DNA from: DASSTY01 sp035760645
GTDB lineage: Bacteria; Gemmatimonadota; Gemmatimonadetes; Gemmatimonadales; GWC2-71-9
Direction of reading: 5' to 3'
Length of the DNA: 64,000 nucleotides
Assembly: GCA_035760645.1 (NCBI GenBank)
Contig: DASTSO010000021.1
Span: forward strand, 4,718-68,717
Under the pieces are notes generated by a model. The model was not told the origin of the DNA. It was given only the letters and a program-made list of their open reading frames with translations, and did not search any database. The position numbers and the translations under genes were made by a program. Below are positions 8,825-17,193 of the stretch, one piece after another (position 1 is the stretch's first letter; each line of letters starts with the position of its first letter).

Positions 8825-8868
8825 TTCATGCGGGGTTCACGCGCCCTTCAACGCCGAAGCGCTACGCT
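8825..8868 (+). promoter_or_regulatory. 11-bp TTCA direct-repeat promoter, site C (P-type ATPase)
   Basis: TTCA occurs at 8825, 8836 and 8847, three perfect copies with 11-base spacing. TACGCT at 8863-8868 takes the -10 position. It is back to back with site B, so one regulator could drive both divergent units from a single 110-base region. Confidence 0.68.
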
Positions 8869-8940
8869 GGGCCGGGTACTGGCACGCGGAGTGCCCGCCG
8901 GGCGGTGGCCGGGCGGTGCTCGGACCGGAGGTGTTCCACG

Positions 8941-11475
8941 GTGGGAAGCGTCGGCGTCGACACAGCGGCCGCTCCCGCGCCCGAAGCGCGGCCGGACGAC
9001 GTGTGGGCCCAGCCCGCCGCGGCCGTCCTCGCCCGGCTCGACTCCTCGCTCGCCGGCCTCGGGGCCGCAGAGGCGGAGCGACGCGCGGGGCGGTACGGAC
9101 CCAACCGGCTGCCGGAGGCCCGCCGCCACGCACTGGCGATTCTCGCCGGGCAGGTGACGAGCCCGCTCGTCCTCGTGCTCGTCGGCGCGGCGGTGGTCTC
9201 CTGGTTCCTGGGCGAGCGGGTGGACGCGGGGGTCATCCTCGGCGTGGTCGCGCTCAACGCCCTCCTCGGGTTCACGCAGGAATACCGGGCCGAGCGGGCG
9301 CTCCGGGCCCTGCAGCACTACGTGACCCGCTCGGCCAAGGTCTGGCGCGACGGCGCCCTCACCGTGTGCCCCGCGGCGGCGCTCGTCCCGGGCGACGTCG
9401 TCCGGATCGAGCTCGGCGATCTCGTCCCCGCCGACCTCCGCCTGGTCGCCAGCGACGATCTCGCCCTCGACGAGGCGACGCTGACCGGCGAGGCGTGGCC
9501 CAGCGCGAAGGTGGCGGATGCGGTGTCGGGCGGGCGGCTGCCCCAGGAGCTCGCCTGCGGCGCCTTCCTCGGCAGCACGGTGGCGAGCGGCTGGGGCGTG
9601 GGCGTCGTCGTCGCCACGGGGCCCGCGACCTTCATGGGCCGCACGGCGCGCCTGCTCGCCGACAAGCCGCGCGAGACGGACTTCCAGCGCAACATCCGCC
9701 GCCTCAGCGGCATGCTGGTCTGGCTGATCGCCGCCCTCACCCTCTTCGTCTTCGTCGCCAACCTCGCGCTGGCCAAGGGGTGGTTCGAGTCCTTCCTCTT
9801 CGCTGTCGCGCTCGCCGTGGGCATCACGCCCGAGGTGCTGCCGGCCATCGTGACGATCACGCTCGCCAACGGTGCGCTGCGGATGGCGAAGGACCAGGTC
9901 GTCACCAAGCGGCTGATGTCGGTCGAGGACCTCGGCAACGTGGACGTGCTCTGCTGCGACAAGACGGGCACGCTCACCGAGGGCGCCTTCACGCTCGACG
10001 CCGCCGTCGATCCCCAGGGCGCCCCGAGCGAGGCGGTGCTCCTCGCCGGCGCGCTCACGACGGGAGAGACGCAGAACCCGCTGGATCGCGCCCTGCGGGC
10101 CGATCCGCGCGTCGCCGCGCTCCAGGCGGCGCGGGCGGCGGCCTACGCGCGCCTCGACGAGAATGCGTTCGACCACGAGCGGCGGCGCGAGAGCGTGCTG
10201 GTCCGCGGCCCCGAGGGTACCCGGCTCCTCGTGAAGGGGGCGCCGGAAGCGGTGCTGCGCGTCTGCACCGGCCTGACGGCAGCGGAGCTCCAGGCCTTCG
10301 TCGCGCTGGTCGAGGCGCGCGAGCGGGAGGCGGTGCGGGTGATCGCCCTCGCCGCGCGCCCCTTCGCGGGGACGGCGTCCAGCAGCGCGGACGAGGTGGG
10401 CCTCACGCTTCTGGGCTGCCTCCTCTTCCGCGATCCGCCGAAGGCGACCGCGGCGGCCTCGGTCGAGGACATCCACCGCCTCGGCGTCGCGCTCAAGGTG
10501 ATCAGCGGGGACAGCCCGCGCGTCACCGCCCGGGTCTGCCGCGACGTCGGCCTCGCGGTGGCGGAGGCCGACGTGGTCACGGGCGACGCGCTCGCCGCTG
10601 CCGATCCCGCCGCGCTGGCGGAGCTCGTCCAGCGCGCCACGGCGTTCGCCCGCGTGGGCCCCGAGCAGAAGCGGGCCCTGATCGCCGCGCTCGCCGCCCA
10701 GCGGCACGTGGTCGGCTTCCTGGGCGACGGCGTCAACGACGCCCCGGCGCTGCGCGCGGCCGACGTCGGCATCGCGGTCGACGGCGGCACCGACGTCGCC
10801 AAGGAGGCGGCCGACATCGTGCTGCTGCGCAAGGACCTCACGGTGCTCGCCGGCGGCATCGTCGAGGGACGGAAGACGTTCGCCAACATCACCAAGTACC
10901 TCTACAACACCGTCAGCGCGAACTTCGGCAACATGCTCACGGTGGCGTTGGCGTCGCTGTTCCTGCCGTTCATCCCACTGCTGCCGTCGCAGATTCTCCT
11001 CAACAACTTCCTCAGCGACGTGCCGCTCGTCACGGTGGCCACCGACCGGGTGGACGGGGAGCTGCTGCAGCGGCCCCGCACCTGGTCCATCCCCGAGCTC
11101 GTGCGGTTCATGGTCTGGTTCGGCACCCTGAGCGCCGTGTTCGACCTGCTGCTCATCGGCGCCGCGCTCGGGCTGCTGCACCTCGGCACCGCCGCCTTCC
11201 GCACCGCGTGGTTCGTCGAGTCGGCCGTGTCGGAGATCATCGTGACGTTCGCCATCCGCACCCGGCAGCCCTTCTTCCGCAGCGTCCCGAGCGGGTGGCT
11301 CGTGGTCGCCTCGCTCCTCTGCATCGTCGTGGCCCTCGCGGCGCCGTTCAGCGCCGCGGGACGCGAGCTCTTCGACTTCGTCCCGCCGACGCCCGCGACG
11401 ATGCTCGCCGTCGCCGCGGTGCTCGTCGCCTACTTCGCCGCGGCGGAGCTGGCGAAGCGGCGGTTCTTCCGCTGA
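8941..11475 (+). CDS. P-type ATPase, magnesium-translocating (MgtA-like)
   Basis: The 844-residue protein has an N-terminal cytoplasmic segment and paired helices, the phosphorylation motif DKTGTLTEG at Asp340, and the hinge GDGVNDAPALRAADVGIAV. Its C-terminal membrane block is in the MgtA style, with NFGNMLTVALASLFLPFIPLLP and RPRTWSIPELVRFMVWFG in outline. This family (PIIIB) imports Mg2+ using ATP. A related Ca2+ or H+ specificity is possible because key transport residues were not aligned. The GTG at 8941 follows GGAGGTG at ideal spacing; an upstream in-frame GTG at 8905 lacks a ribosome site. Promoter site C precedes it. Confidence 0.82.
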   Translation: MGSVGVDTAAAPAPEARPDDVWAQPAAAVLARLDSSLAGLGAAEAERRAGRYGPNRLPEARRHALAILAGQVTSPLVLVLVGAAVVSWFLGERVDAGVILGVVALNALLGFTQEYRAERALRALQHYVTRSAKVWRDGALTVCPAAALVPGDVVRIELGDLVPADLRLVASDDLALDEATLTGEAWPSAKVADAVSGGRLPQELACGAFLGSTVASGWGVGVVVATGPATFMGRTARLLADKPRETDFQRNIRRLSGMLVWLIAALTLFVFVANLALAKGWFESFLFAVALAVGITPEVLPAIVTITLANGALRMAKDQVVTKRLMSVEDLGNVDVLCCDKTGTLTEGAFTLDAAVDPQGAPSEAVLLAGALTTGETQNPLDRALRADPRVAALQAARAAAYARLDENAFDHERRRESVLVRGPEGTRLLVKGAPEAVLRVCTGLTAAELQAFVALVEAREREAVRVIALAARPFAGTASSSADEVGLTLLGCLLFRDPPKATAAASVEDIHRLGVALKVISGDSPRVTARVCRDVGLAVAEADVVTGDALAAADPAALAELVQRATAFARVGPEQKRALIAALAAQRHVVGFLGDGVNDAPALRAADVGIAVDGGTDVAKEAADIVLLRKDLTVLAGGIVEGRKTFANITKYLYNTVSANFGNMLTVALASLFLPFIPLLPSQILLNNFLSDVPLVTVATDRVDGELLQRPRTWSIPELVRFMVWFGTLSAVFDLLLIGAALGLLHLGTAAFRTAWFVESAVSEIIVTFAIRTRQPFFRSVPSGWLVVASLLCIVVALAAPFSAAGRELFDFVPPTPATMLAVAAVLVAYFAAAELAKRRFFR

Positions 11476-11483
11476 GGCAGGTT

Positions 11484-11526
11484 TCACCCCGCCTTCACGC
11501 TTCTCTCAGGGCCTCCGTCGCACTGT
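11484..11526 (+). promoter_or_regulatory. 11-bp TCA direct-repeat promoter, site D (alcohol dehydrogenase)
   Basis: TCA occurs at 11484, 11495 and 11506 with exact 11-base spacing, and CACTGT at 11521-11526 is in the -10 position. The array begins nine bases after the P-type ATPase stop and would start a short transcript about 24 bases before the dehydrogenase ATG. Confidence 0.66.
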
Positions 11527-11556
11527 CGAAGTGTGCCCTTCACAGGAGGTCCCCCC

Positions 11557-12663
11557 ATGACCACCGCCGTTGCCACCCCCGCCGCCCCGCCGCAGCGCCG
11601 GGCGCGGCCGCGCACCATGCGCGCCACGGTCTTCGTCGCGCCCGGCCGCATCGAGCTGCGCGAGAAGCCGATTCCCACCGTCGGGCCGACCGACGCGCTC
11701 CTCCGGGTCACCACGACCACGATCTGCGGCACCGACGTCCACATCCTCAAGGGCGAGTACCCGGTGAAATCAGGTCTCACGATCGGCCACGAGCCCGTCG
11801 GCGTGATCGAGGAGCTGGGCAGCGCCGTGACCGGCTACACCGAGGGCCAGCGCGTCATCGTCGGCGCCATCACGCCCTGCGGCCAGTGCCTGAGCTGCCT
11901 CGCCGGGCAGCATTCGCAGTGCGGCGGCCGCGCGATGGGCGGCTGGCGCTTCGGCAACACGATCGACGGCTGCCAGGCCGAGTACGTGCTGGTGCCGAAC
12001 GCGCAGGCCAACCTCGCCCCCGTGCCCGACGAGCTCACCGACGAGCAGGTGCTGATGTGCCCCGACATCATGAGCACCGGGTTCGGCGGCGCCGAGAGCG
12101 GGCGCATCCGCATCGGCGACACCGTCGCGATCTTCGCCCAGGGGCCGATCGGCCTCTGCGCCACCGTCGGCGCGCGGCTCATGGGCGCGACCCGGATCCT
12201 CGTCGTGGAGGGGAACGACGCCCGCATCGCCATGGCGCGCCGTCTCGGTGCCGACGAGGTGATCGACTTCCGCGCGGGCGATCCGGTGAGCGCGATCCGC
12301 GAGCTCACCGACGGCCGCGGCGTCGACGTCGCCATCGAGGCGCTCGGCCGGCAGGAGACGTTCGAGAGCTCCCTGCGCGTCCTCCGCCCCGGCGGGACGC
12401 TCTCGAGCCTCGGCGTCTACTCGGGCAAGCTCGAGCTCCCGCTCGACGCGTTCGCCGCGGGGCTCGGCGACCACCGCATCGTCACGACCCTCTGCCCGGG
12501 CGGCAAGGAGCGGATGCGGCGCCTGCTGAACGTCGTGCGCTCCGGCCGAGCCGACCTGCGCCCGCTCGTCACGCACCGCTTCCCGCTCGACCGGATCGAG
12601 GAGGCGTACGACCTCTTCGCCCACCAGCGCGACGGCGTGCTCAAGGTGGCGATCACGCCCTGA
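11557..12663 (+). CDS. NAD(P)-dependent zinc alcohol dehydrogenase (isopropanol dehydrogenase-like)
   Basis: The 368-residue medium-chain dehydrogenase has catalytic zinc ligands in ICGTDVH, GHE and CPDIMSTGF, the last resembling the Asp ligand of the Thermoanaerobacter/Clostridium secondary alcohol dehydrogenases. The nucleotide loop is FAQGPIGLCATVGARLMGA, followed by ILVVEGNDAR. Such enzymes interconvert secondary alcohols and ketones or aldehydes. AGGAGGT sits six bases before the ATG. It is a single-gene unit with its own site D promoter and ends at a very long palindromic terminator. Confidence 0.87.
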   Translation: MTTAVATPAAPPQRRARPRTMRATVFVAPGRIELREKPIPTVGPTDALLRVTTTTICGTDVHILKGEYPVKSGLTIGHEPVGVIEELGSAVTGYTEGQRVIVGAITPCGQCLSCLAGQHSQCGGRAMGGWRFGNTIDGCQAEYVLVPNAQANLAPVPDELTDEQVLMCPDIMSTGFGGAESGRIRIGDTVAIFAQGPIGLCATVGARLMGATRILVVEGNDARIAMARRLGADEVIDFRAGDPVSAIRELTDGRGVDVAIEALGRQETFESSLRVLRPGGTLSSLGVYSGKLELPLDAFAAGLGDHRIVTTLCPGGKERMRRLLNVVRSGRADLRPLVTHRFPLDRIEEAYDLFAHQRDGVLKVAITP

Positions 12664-12677
12664 CCCGCGGTCCGATC

Positions 12678-12744
12678 CCGGGCCCACACGAGACGAGGGG
12701 CTCGTGCCGCTGCGGCACGAGCCCCTCGTCTCGTGTGGGCCCGG
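12678..12744. terminator. 67-bp palindrome with 33-bp perfect arms (bidirectional terminator)
   Basis: Positions 12678-12710 and 12712-12744 are perfect reverse complements around a single T. It lies between the convergent dehydrogenase and PEP synthase stop codons. The extreme stem length is far beyond what termination requires. Confidence 0.75.
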
Positions 12745-12768
12745 CGGCCGGCGCCGGCGCCCGGACGA

Positions 12769-15300
12769 CTACGTCCCGAAGACGGGGGCGCGGGTGTCCG
12801 GGCGGCCCGGCGCCGGCGCGCCGTCCGGCGCCTGCATCCGGCGGGCGAGCCGGGTGGCGACCGCCGGGAGCGAGTCGGGATTGAGCGAGATCGAGTCGAT
12901 GCCGAGATCCGCCAGGAACTCGGCGAACTCGGGGTAGTCGCTCGGGGCCTGGCCGCAGATCCCGATCGGGATGCCGGCGAAGTGCGCCGTCTCGACCGCC
13001 AGGCTGATCAGGCGCTCGACGCCGGGATCGCGCTCGTCGAACACGTGGGCGAGGAGCTCGGAGTCGCGATCCACGCCGAGCGCGAGCTGCGTCAGGTCGT
13101 TCGACCCGATCGAGTATCCGTCCACCAGCGGCGCGAACTGGTCGGCCAGGACCACGTTGTTCGGGATCTCGCACATGAGGTACACCTCGAGGCCGTCGCG
13201 GCCGCGCTCGAGGCCGTGCGCGGCCATCTCGGCGAGCACCTTCCGCGCCTCGGCGACGGTGCGGCAGAAGGGGATCATCACCTTCACGTTGCCGAGTCCC
13301 ATCGCGCGGACCCGCGCGATCGCCTCGCACTCGAGGCCGAACGCCTCGCGGTAGCGATCGTCGTAGTAGCGGGAGGCGCCGCGGAAGCCGATCATCGGGT
13401 TCGCCTCGAGCGGCTCGAACGGCTCGCCGCCGAGCAGGCCGGCGTACTCGTTCGTCTTGAAGTCGGAGAACCGTACGATGACGGGCCGCGGGTGGAACGC
13501 CGCGGCCATCAGGGCGATCGCCGTCGCGAGGCGGTCGACGAAGAACGCCGCCGGCGTCGCGAAGCGGCCCGCGCGCTCGTGGATGGCCGCCGCGACCGCG
13601 GGGTCGTGCAGCCGCTCGGGGTGGAGCGCGGCCATCGGATGGACGCCGATCCAGGTCGAGATCACGAACTCGAGGCGCATGAGCCCGACCCCGGCGGCCG
13701 GGAGCCGGGCGAGCGCGAACGCCACGTCGGGGTTCGCCAGGTTGAGCATCAGGGGCACGCGGGGCAGGGGCAGCGTGGCCGGGTCGAGCTCGGTGCGCTG
13801 GAACGGCACCCGCCCCTCGTAGACGAGGCCGCGCTCGCCTTCGGCGCACGAGACCGTGACGGCCTGGCCGTCGTGCAGCAGCCGCGTGGCGGCGCCGGTT
13901 CCGACGACGCAGGGGATCCCCAGCTCCCGCGACACGATCGCCGCGTGGCAGGTGCGCCCACCCTCGTCGGTGACCACCGCGGCCGCCCGCTTGAGCACCG
14001 GCTCCCAGTCGGGGTCGGTCATCGGCGCCACGAGCACCTCGCCGGGCCGGAACGCGGGCAGCTCGGCCGCCGAGTGGACGACCCGCACCCCGCCCTGGCC
14101 CACGCGGGTGCCGACGCTCTGGCCGGTGACGAGCACCGGGCCCGTGCCCCGGCGATGCCACGTCTCGAAGCGAGGCGCCCGATCGGCGTGCACGGTCTCG
14201 GGGCGGGCCTGGACGACGAACAGCTCGTCGGTCCGGCCGTCGCGGGCCCACTCGATGTCCATGGGTGTCGGCCGGCCGGCGCGCGCGGCATAGTGCTGCT
14301 CGATCAGCATCGCCCAGCGGGCGAGCGTGAGCACGGCGTCGTCGTCGAGCACGAGCCGGCGGCGGTCGGCGTCGGCCACGCGCTCCTCGCGCACCGGCCG
14401 GCTCCCGCCTTCGGCGTAGACGAGCTTGACGGCCTTCGTGCCGACCTCGCGCCGGAGGATCGGCCGGTAGCCCGCGGCGAGCGTCGGCTTGTGCACGAGG
14501 TACTCGTCGGGCCGGACCCGGCCCTTCACGACCGTCTCGCCCAGGCCCCAGGCGGCCGAGACGACGACGACGTCGCGGAAGCCGGTCTCGGGGTCCAGCG
14601 TGAAGATCACGCCGGCCGAGCCGAGATCGCTGCGCACCATGCGCTGCACACCCACCGAGAGCGCGACGTCGGCGTGCCGGAAGCCGCGCTCGCGGCGATA
14701 GACGATGGCACGGTCGGTGTAGAGCGAGGCGAAGCAGTCGCGCACGGCGCGATCGAGCGCCTCCTCGCCGCGGACGTTGAGATAGCTCTCCTGCTGCCCC
14801 GCGAACGAGGCGGTCGGCAGGTCCTCCGCCGTGGCGCTCGAGCGCACGGCGACGTCGATCGCCGCCGCGCCCGCGGCGCCCGCGGCGCCCGAGAGCTCGC
14901 GATAGGCAGCGAGGAGGGCGTCGCGGACCGCGGCCGGCAGCGGCGCGGCGGCGATGCGCTCACGGATCGCGCGGGCGGTGGCGGCGAGGGCCGGGAGGTC
15001 GTGCGCGTCGAGGCGCTCGAGCTCCTCGTAGATGCCCGGCGTGAGCCCGGCTTCCTGGAGGTGCAGGCGGAAGGCGTCGGCCGTGAGCGCGAACCCGTCG
15101 GGCACGCGGACGCCGAGCGGCGTGAGGTTGCGGAGCAGCTCGCCGAGCGAGGCGTTCTTGCCGCCGACGAGCGGCAGCGAGGCGAGGTCGATCGCGTCGA
15201 ACCGCAGGACGTACGGGAGAGGTGCCGCCGGGGTGGCGGGCGCCGCCGGTGCGGTCGCGTCGTCGGTCGGCCGCCGGGTGGAAGTCAGCGTGGGGGGCAT
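12769..15300 (-). CDS. ppsA: Phosphoenolpyruvate synthase
   Basis: The 843-residue protein has the three expected parts. An ATP-grasp pyruvate-binding domain (LVGGKNASLGELL, VRSSATAEDLPTASFAGQQ) comes first. A phosphohistidine swivel domain follows, with GGRTCHAAIVSRELG (catalytic His452). A C-terminal TIM barrel ends the protein (NPMIGFRGASRYY, GSNDLTQLALGVDRDS). It makes PEP from pyruvate with ATP to AMP and Pi, the first gluconeogenic step, and could supply hexose phosphate for trehalose. It is somewhat longer than the E. coli enzyme because of an N-terminal extension. GGAGGA lies five bases before the ATG, and site E precedes it as its own promoter. Confidence 0.93.
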   Translation of the reverse strand: MPPTLTSTRRPTDDATAPAAPATPAAPLPYVLRFDAIDLASLPLVGGKNASLGELLRNLTPLGVRVPDGFALTADAFRLHLQEAGLTPGIYEELERLDAHDLPALAATARAIRERIAAAPLPAAVRDALLAAYRELSGAAGAAGAAAIDVAVRSSATAEDLPTASFAGQQESYLNVRGEEALDRAVRDCFASLYTDRAIVYRRERGFRHADVALSVGVQRMVRSDLGSAGVIFTLDPETGFRDVVVVSAAWGLGETVVKGRVRPDEYLVHKPTLAAGYRPILRREVGTKAVKLVYAEGGSRPVREERVADADRRRLVLDDDAVLTLARWAMLIEQHYAARAGRPTPMDIEWARDGRTDELFVVQARPETVHADRAPRFETWHRRGTGPVLVTGQSVGTRVGQGGVRVVHSAAELPAFRPGEVLVAPMTDPDWEPVLKRAAAVVTDEGGRTCHAAIVSRELGIPCVVGTGAATRLLHDGQAVTVSCAEGERGLVYEGRVPFQRTELDPATLPLPRVPLMLNLANPDVAFALARLPAAGVGLMRLEFVISTWIGVHPMAALHPERLHDPAVAAAIHERAGRFATPAAFFVDRLATAIALMAAAFHPRPVIVRFSDFKTNEYAGLLGGEPFEPLEANPMIGFRGASRYYDDRYREAFGLECEAIARVRAMGLGNVKVMIPFCRTVAEARKVLAEMAAHGLERGRDGLEVYLMCEIPNNVVLADQFAPLVDGYSIGSNDLTQLALGVDRDSELLAHVFDERDPGVERLISLAVETAHFAGIPIGICGQAPSDYPEFAEFLADLGIDSISLNPDSLPAVATRLARRMQAPDGAPAPGRPDTRAPVFGT

Positions 15301-15351
15301 CGGTCCTCCTTGGTGGGGCCGCGGCGCGCGAGGCGAGCGGCGTCCACGCCA

Positions 15352-15394
15352 TCCATAGCAGACCGGGCCCGAAGCCCGCGTGATGGAGGCGTGA
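15352..15394 (-). promoter_or_regulatory. 11-bp TCA direct-repeat promoter, site E (ppsA)
   Basis: On the minus strand TCA starts at 15394 and 15383, TCG at 15372, and a TATGGA/CTATGG hexamer lies at 15358-15352. It sits between the ppsA start and the stop of the upstream fusion gene, giving ppsA its own promoter. Confidence 0.62.
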
Positions 15395-15416
15395 ATCTTC
15401 CTTCAGACCGTCGGCC

Positions 15417-17159
15417 CTACGGCAGTCGCTCCTGGATGGCGCTCGCCAGCGCCTCCCGCGCGGCGGCGAGCGAGTCCGACGATTCCCGCGCGACGCGCTC
15501 GATCGCGGAGAGCTCGGCCGCCAGCGCGGCGTCGTCGAGCACCTCGCCCACCCAGCGCGAGAAGTCGCCGCGCTCGACGTAGCCGCGCAACTGGTCCTCG
15601 TCGACCCCGGACAGCGCCCGTTGGAACTCGGCCAGGTTCCCGGCGCTCACCGAGGCCGGACCACCGTTCCGGAAGAAGAAGCGCTCGGGCCAGGGCACCT
15701 GGCCCTCGAGGTACTTGCGTCGGTGGCGTGCGTGGGGCGTCGCGCGCAGGTCCATCGTGAAGGGGCGCGCGAAATCGTGGTCGATGAGGAGCGCCGAGCG
15801 CGGCGGACTCGTGGCCGGGTCGGGGGCCTGTCGCACCGCGGAGATCGCTGCGTCGCCCCGCGGCGGGGCCGAGGGCCCGCGGCCGAGGGCCTGGAGCACC
15901 AGCGGCACGAGGTCGGGCGTGCCCGCGAGCGCGATGATGCGGTCCATCGCGCCCAGGACGGCGGCGGGGAGCTCGGCCGGGTGATAGGTGACGAGGCAGA
16001 GCCCCCGCAGCGCGGCCGCGGTCGCGGCGAGATCCGCCGTCGCATGCTGGAGGAGCTGGTGCGCCTCATCCACCAGGAGCCAGTGCGGCAGACCGCGCTG
16101 CGCGCGCATCGCCTCGAGCGCGCCGACGAGATACGCTCCGTAGACGCCGCGTTCCTCGATGGGGCGTTGCGACAGGTCCACCACGACGCTGCCGAACTTG
16201 TGCGCGAGCACCGCCGAGAGCTCGTCGGCCGTCGGCGGCGCGCGCGAGCCGCCGAGGCGCAGGAACCCATGCCGCTCGGCGAGCCCGGCGTGGTCGCCCT
16301 CGGGATCGAGGATGAGCAGGCTGTACCCGAGGTCGCTCAGCCGCTCGGCGAGGAGTCCCATCAGGCAGGACTTTCCCGAGCCCGAGCCGCCGGCGACGAG
16401 GAGGTTGATGCGCGAGGCCGGCACCGTCGCCGGTGCACCGTCGGCGTAGGCCCCGAGGCGGACGCGCCAGTGATGCGGCGGCGGGCGCATGGCTCCGGAG
16501 AGGACGGGGCCGCGCAGGAAGCCGGTCACACCGGCCCCGTCGGGCTCCGGCAGCACGAGGTCGGCATGCGCCCGGAGCGAGGGCACCGCGTCGGCGACCG
16601 CGACACCCAGCTCGCAGGCCTCGAGCAGCGAGTGGTCGTTCTCGGCGTCGCCGATCCCGATCGCGTCGTGCACGGAGCGGCCGAGCTCGGCGAGGGCGTG
16701 CCGCAGGCCGCTCCCCTTCGTGACGCCCGGCGGCAGGATCATCAGCTCGCCGCGATTGCGGACGACCTGCTCCTCGAGCCCGAGCCGGCCGATGTGGCGC
16801 TCGACCACGAGGTCGTACTCGGCCGAGGTGGCCAGGAGCGCGAGGCCGCGCCGCAGGGGCACGCCGTCCCGGCGGAGCACCGTCTCCAGCGCGGCGCTCA
16901 CCGGCGCCGCGAGTGGCCGCGCCCCGGTCGGCGGCGTCCAGAGCACCGCCCCGTTCTCCGCCACGATCGCGTCGACGTACTGCGTGACCGCCGGGAACAC
17001 CGCCGTGAGCTCGGACAGGATCCGTCCGGTGACGAGCACGACGCAGCGCCCGGCGGCCCGCGTCTCGACGAGTGCCGCGATCGTGTCCTCGGCGGGCACG
17101 CCCGTCGAGGTCAGCGTGCCGTCGTAGTCGAGAGCGACCGCGCCGAAGGGGTAGGGCAT
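15417..17159 (-). CDS. HAD-IIB phosphatase fused to a HerA-like P-loop ATPase and a C-terminal DUF5752-like domain
   Basis: The 580-residue protein is an unusual fusion. Residues 1-215 form a HAD phosphatase: D11-Y-D13-GT nucleophile loop, Lys148 region GVTKGS, and GDAEND at 170-175, most like Cof/trehalose- or sugar-phosphatase HADs. Residues 245-430 form a P-loop ATPase with Walker A AGGSGSGKSC (256-265) and Walker B LLVDEAHQLL (361-370), in the style of HerA/VirB4 ATPases. Residues 455-560 (FFFRNGG, NLAEFQRAL, ERGDFSRWVGEVL) resemble the small DUF5752 domain found beside GT4 enzymes. It follows a Usp gene by 34 bases. A role in sugar-phosphate turnover linked to an ATPase switch is speculation. 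Each domain call is fairly firm; the combined function is unknown. Confidence 0.75.
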   Translation of the reverse strand: MPYPFGAVALDYDGTLTSTGVPAEDTIAALVETRAAGRCVVLVTGRILSELTAVFPAVTQYVDAIVAENGAVLWTPPTGARPLAAPVSAALETVLRRDGVPLRRGLALLATSAEYDLVVERHIGRLGLEEQVVRNRGELMILPPGVTKGSGLRHALAELGRSVHDAIGIGDAENDHSLLEACELGVAVADAVPSLRAHADLVLPEPDGAGVTGFLRGPVLSGAMRPPPHHWRVRLGAYADGAPATVPASRINLLVAGGSGSGKSCLMGLLAERLSDLGYSLLILDPEGDHAGLAERHGFLRLGGSRAPPTADELSAVLAHKFGSVVVDLSQRPIEERGVYGAYLVGALEAMRAQRGLPHWLLVDEAHQLLQHATADLAATAAALRGLCLVTYHPAELPAAVLGAMDRIIALAGTPDLVPLVLQALGRGPSAPPRGDAAISAVRQAPDPATSPPRSALLIDHDFARPFTMDLRATPHARHRRKYLEGQVPWPERFFFRNGGPASVSAGNLAEFQRALSGVDEDQLRGYVERGDFSRWVGEVLDDAALAAELSAIERVARESSDSLAAAREALASAIQERLP

Positions 17160-17193
17160 CGGCAGGCTCCCGTCGCGGCGCCGGCGCCCGACG

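Noticed and set aside
8848..11487. An 879-codon minus-strand frame opposite the P-type ATPase
   Set aside because: Low-complexity Arg/Glu/Ala product with no domain; the sense strand has all P-type ATPase motifs.
12733..15582. A 949-codon plus-strand frame opposite ppsA
   Set aside because: Antisense shadow; it crosses the palindromic terminator and has no ribosome site or recognisable domain.
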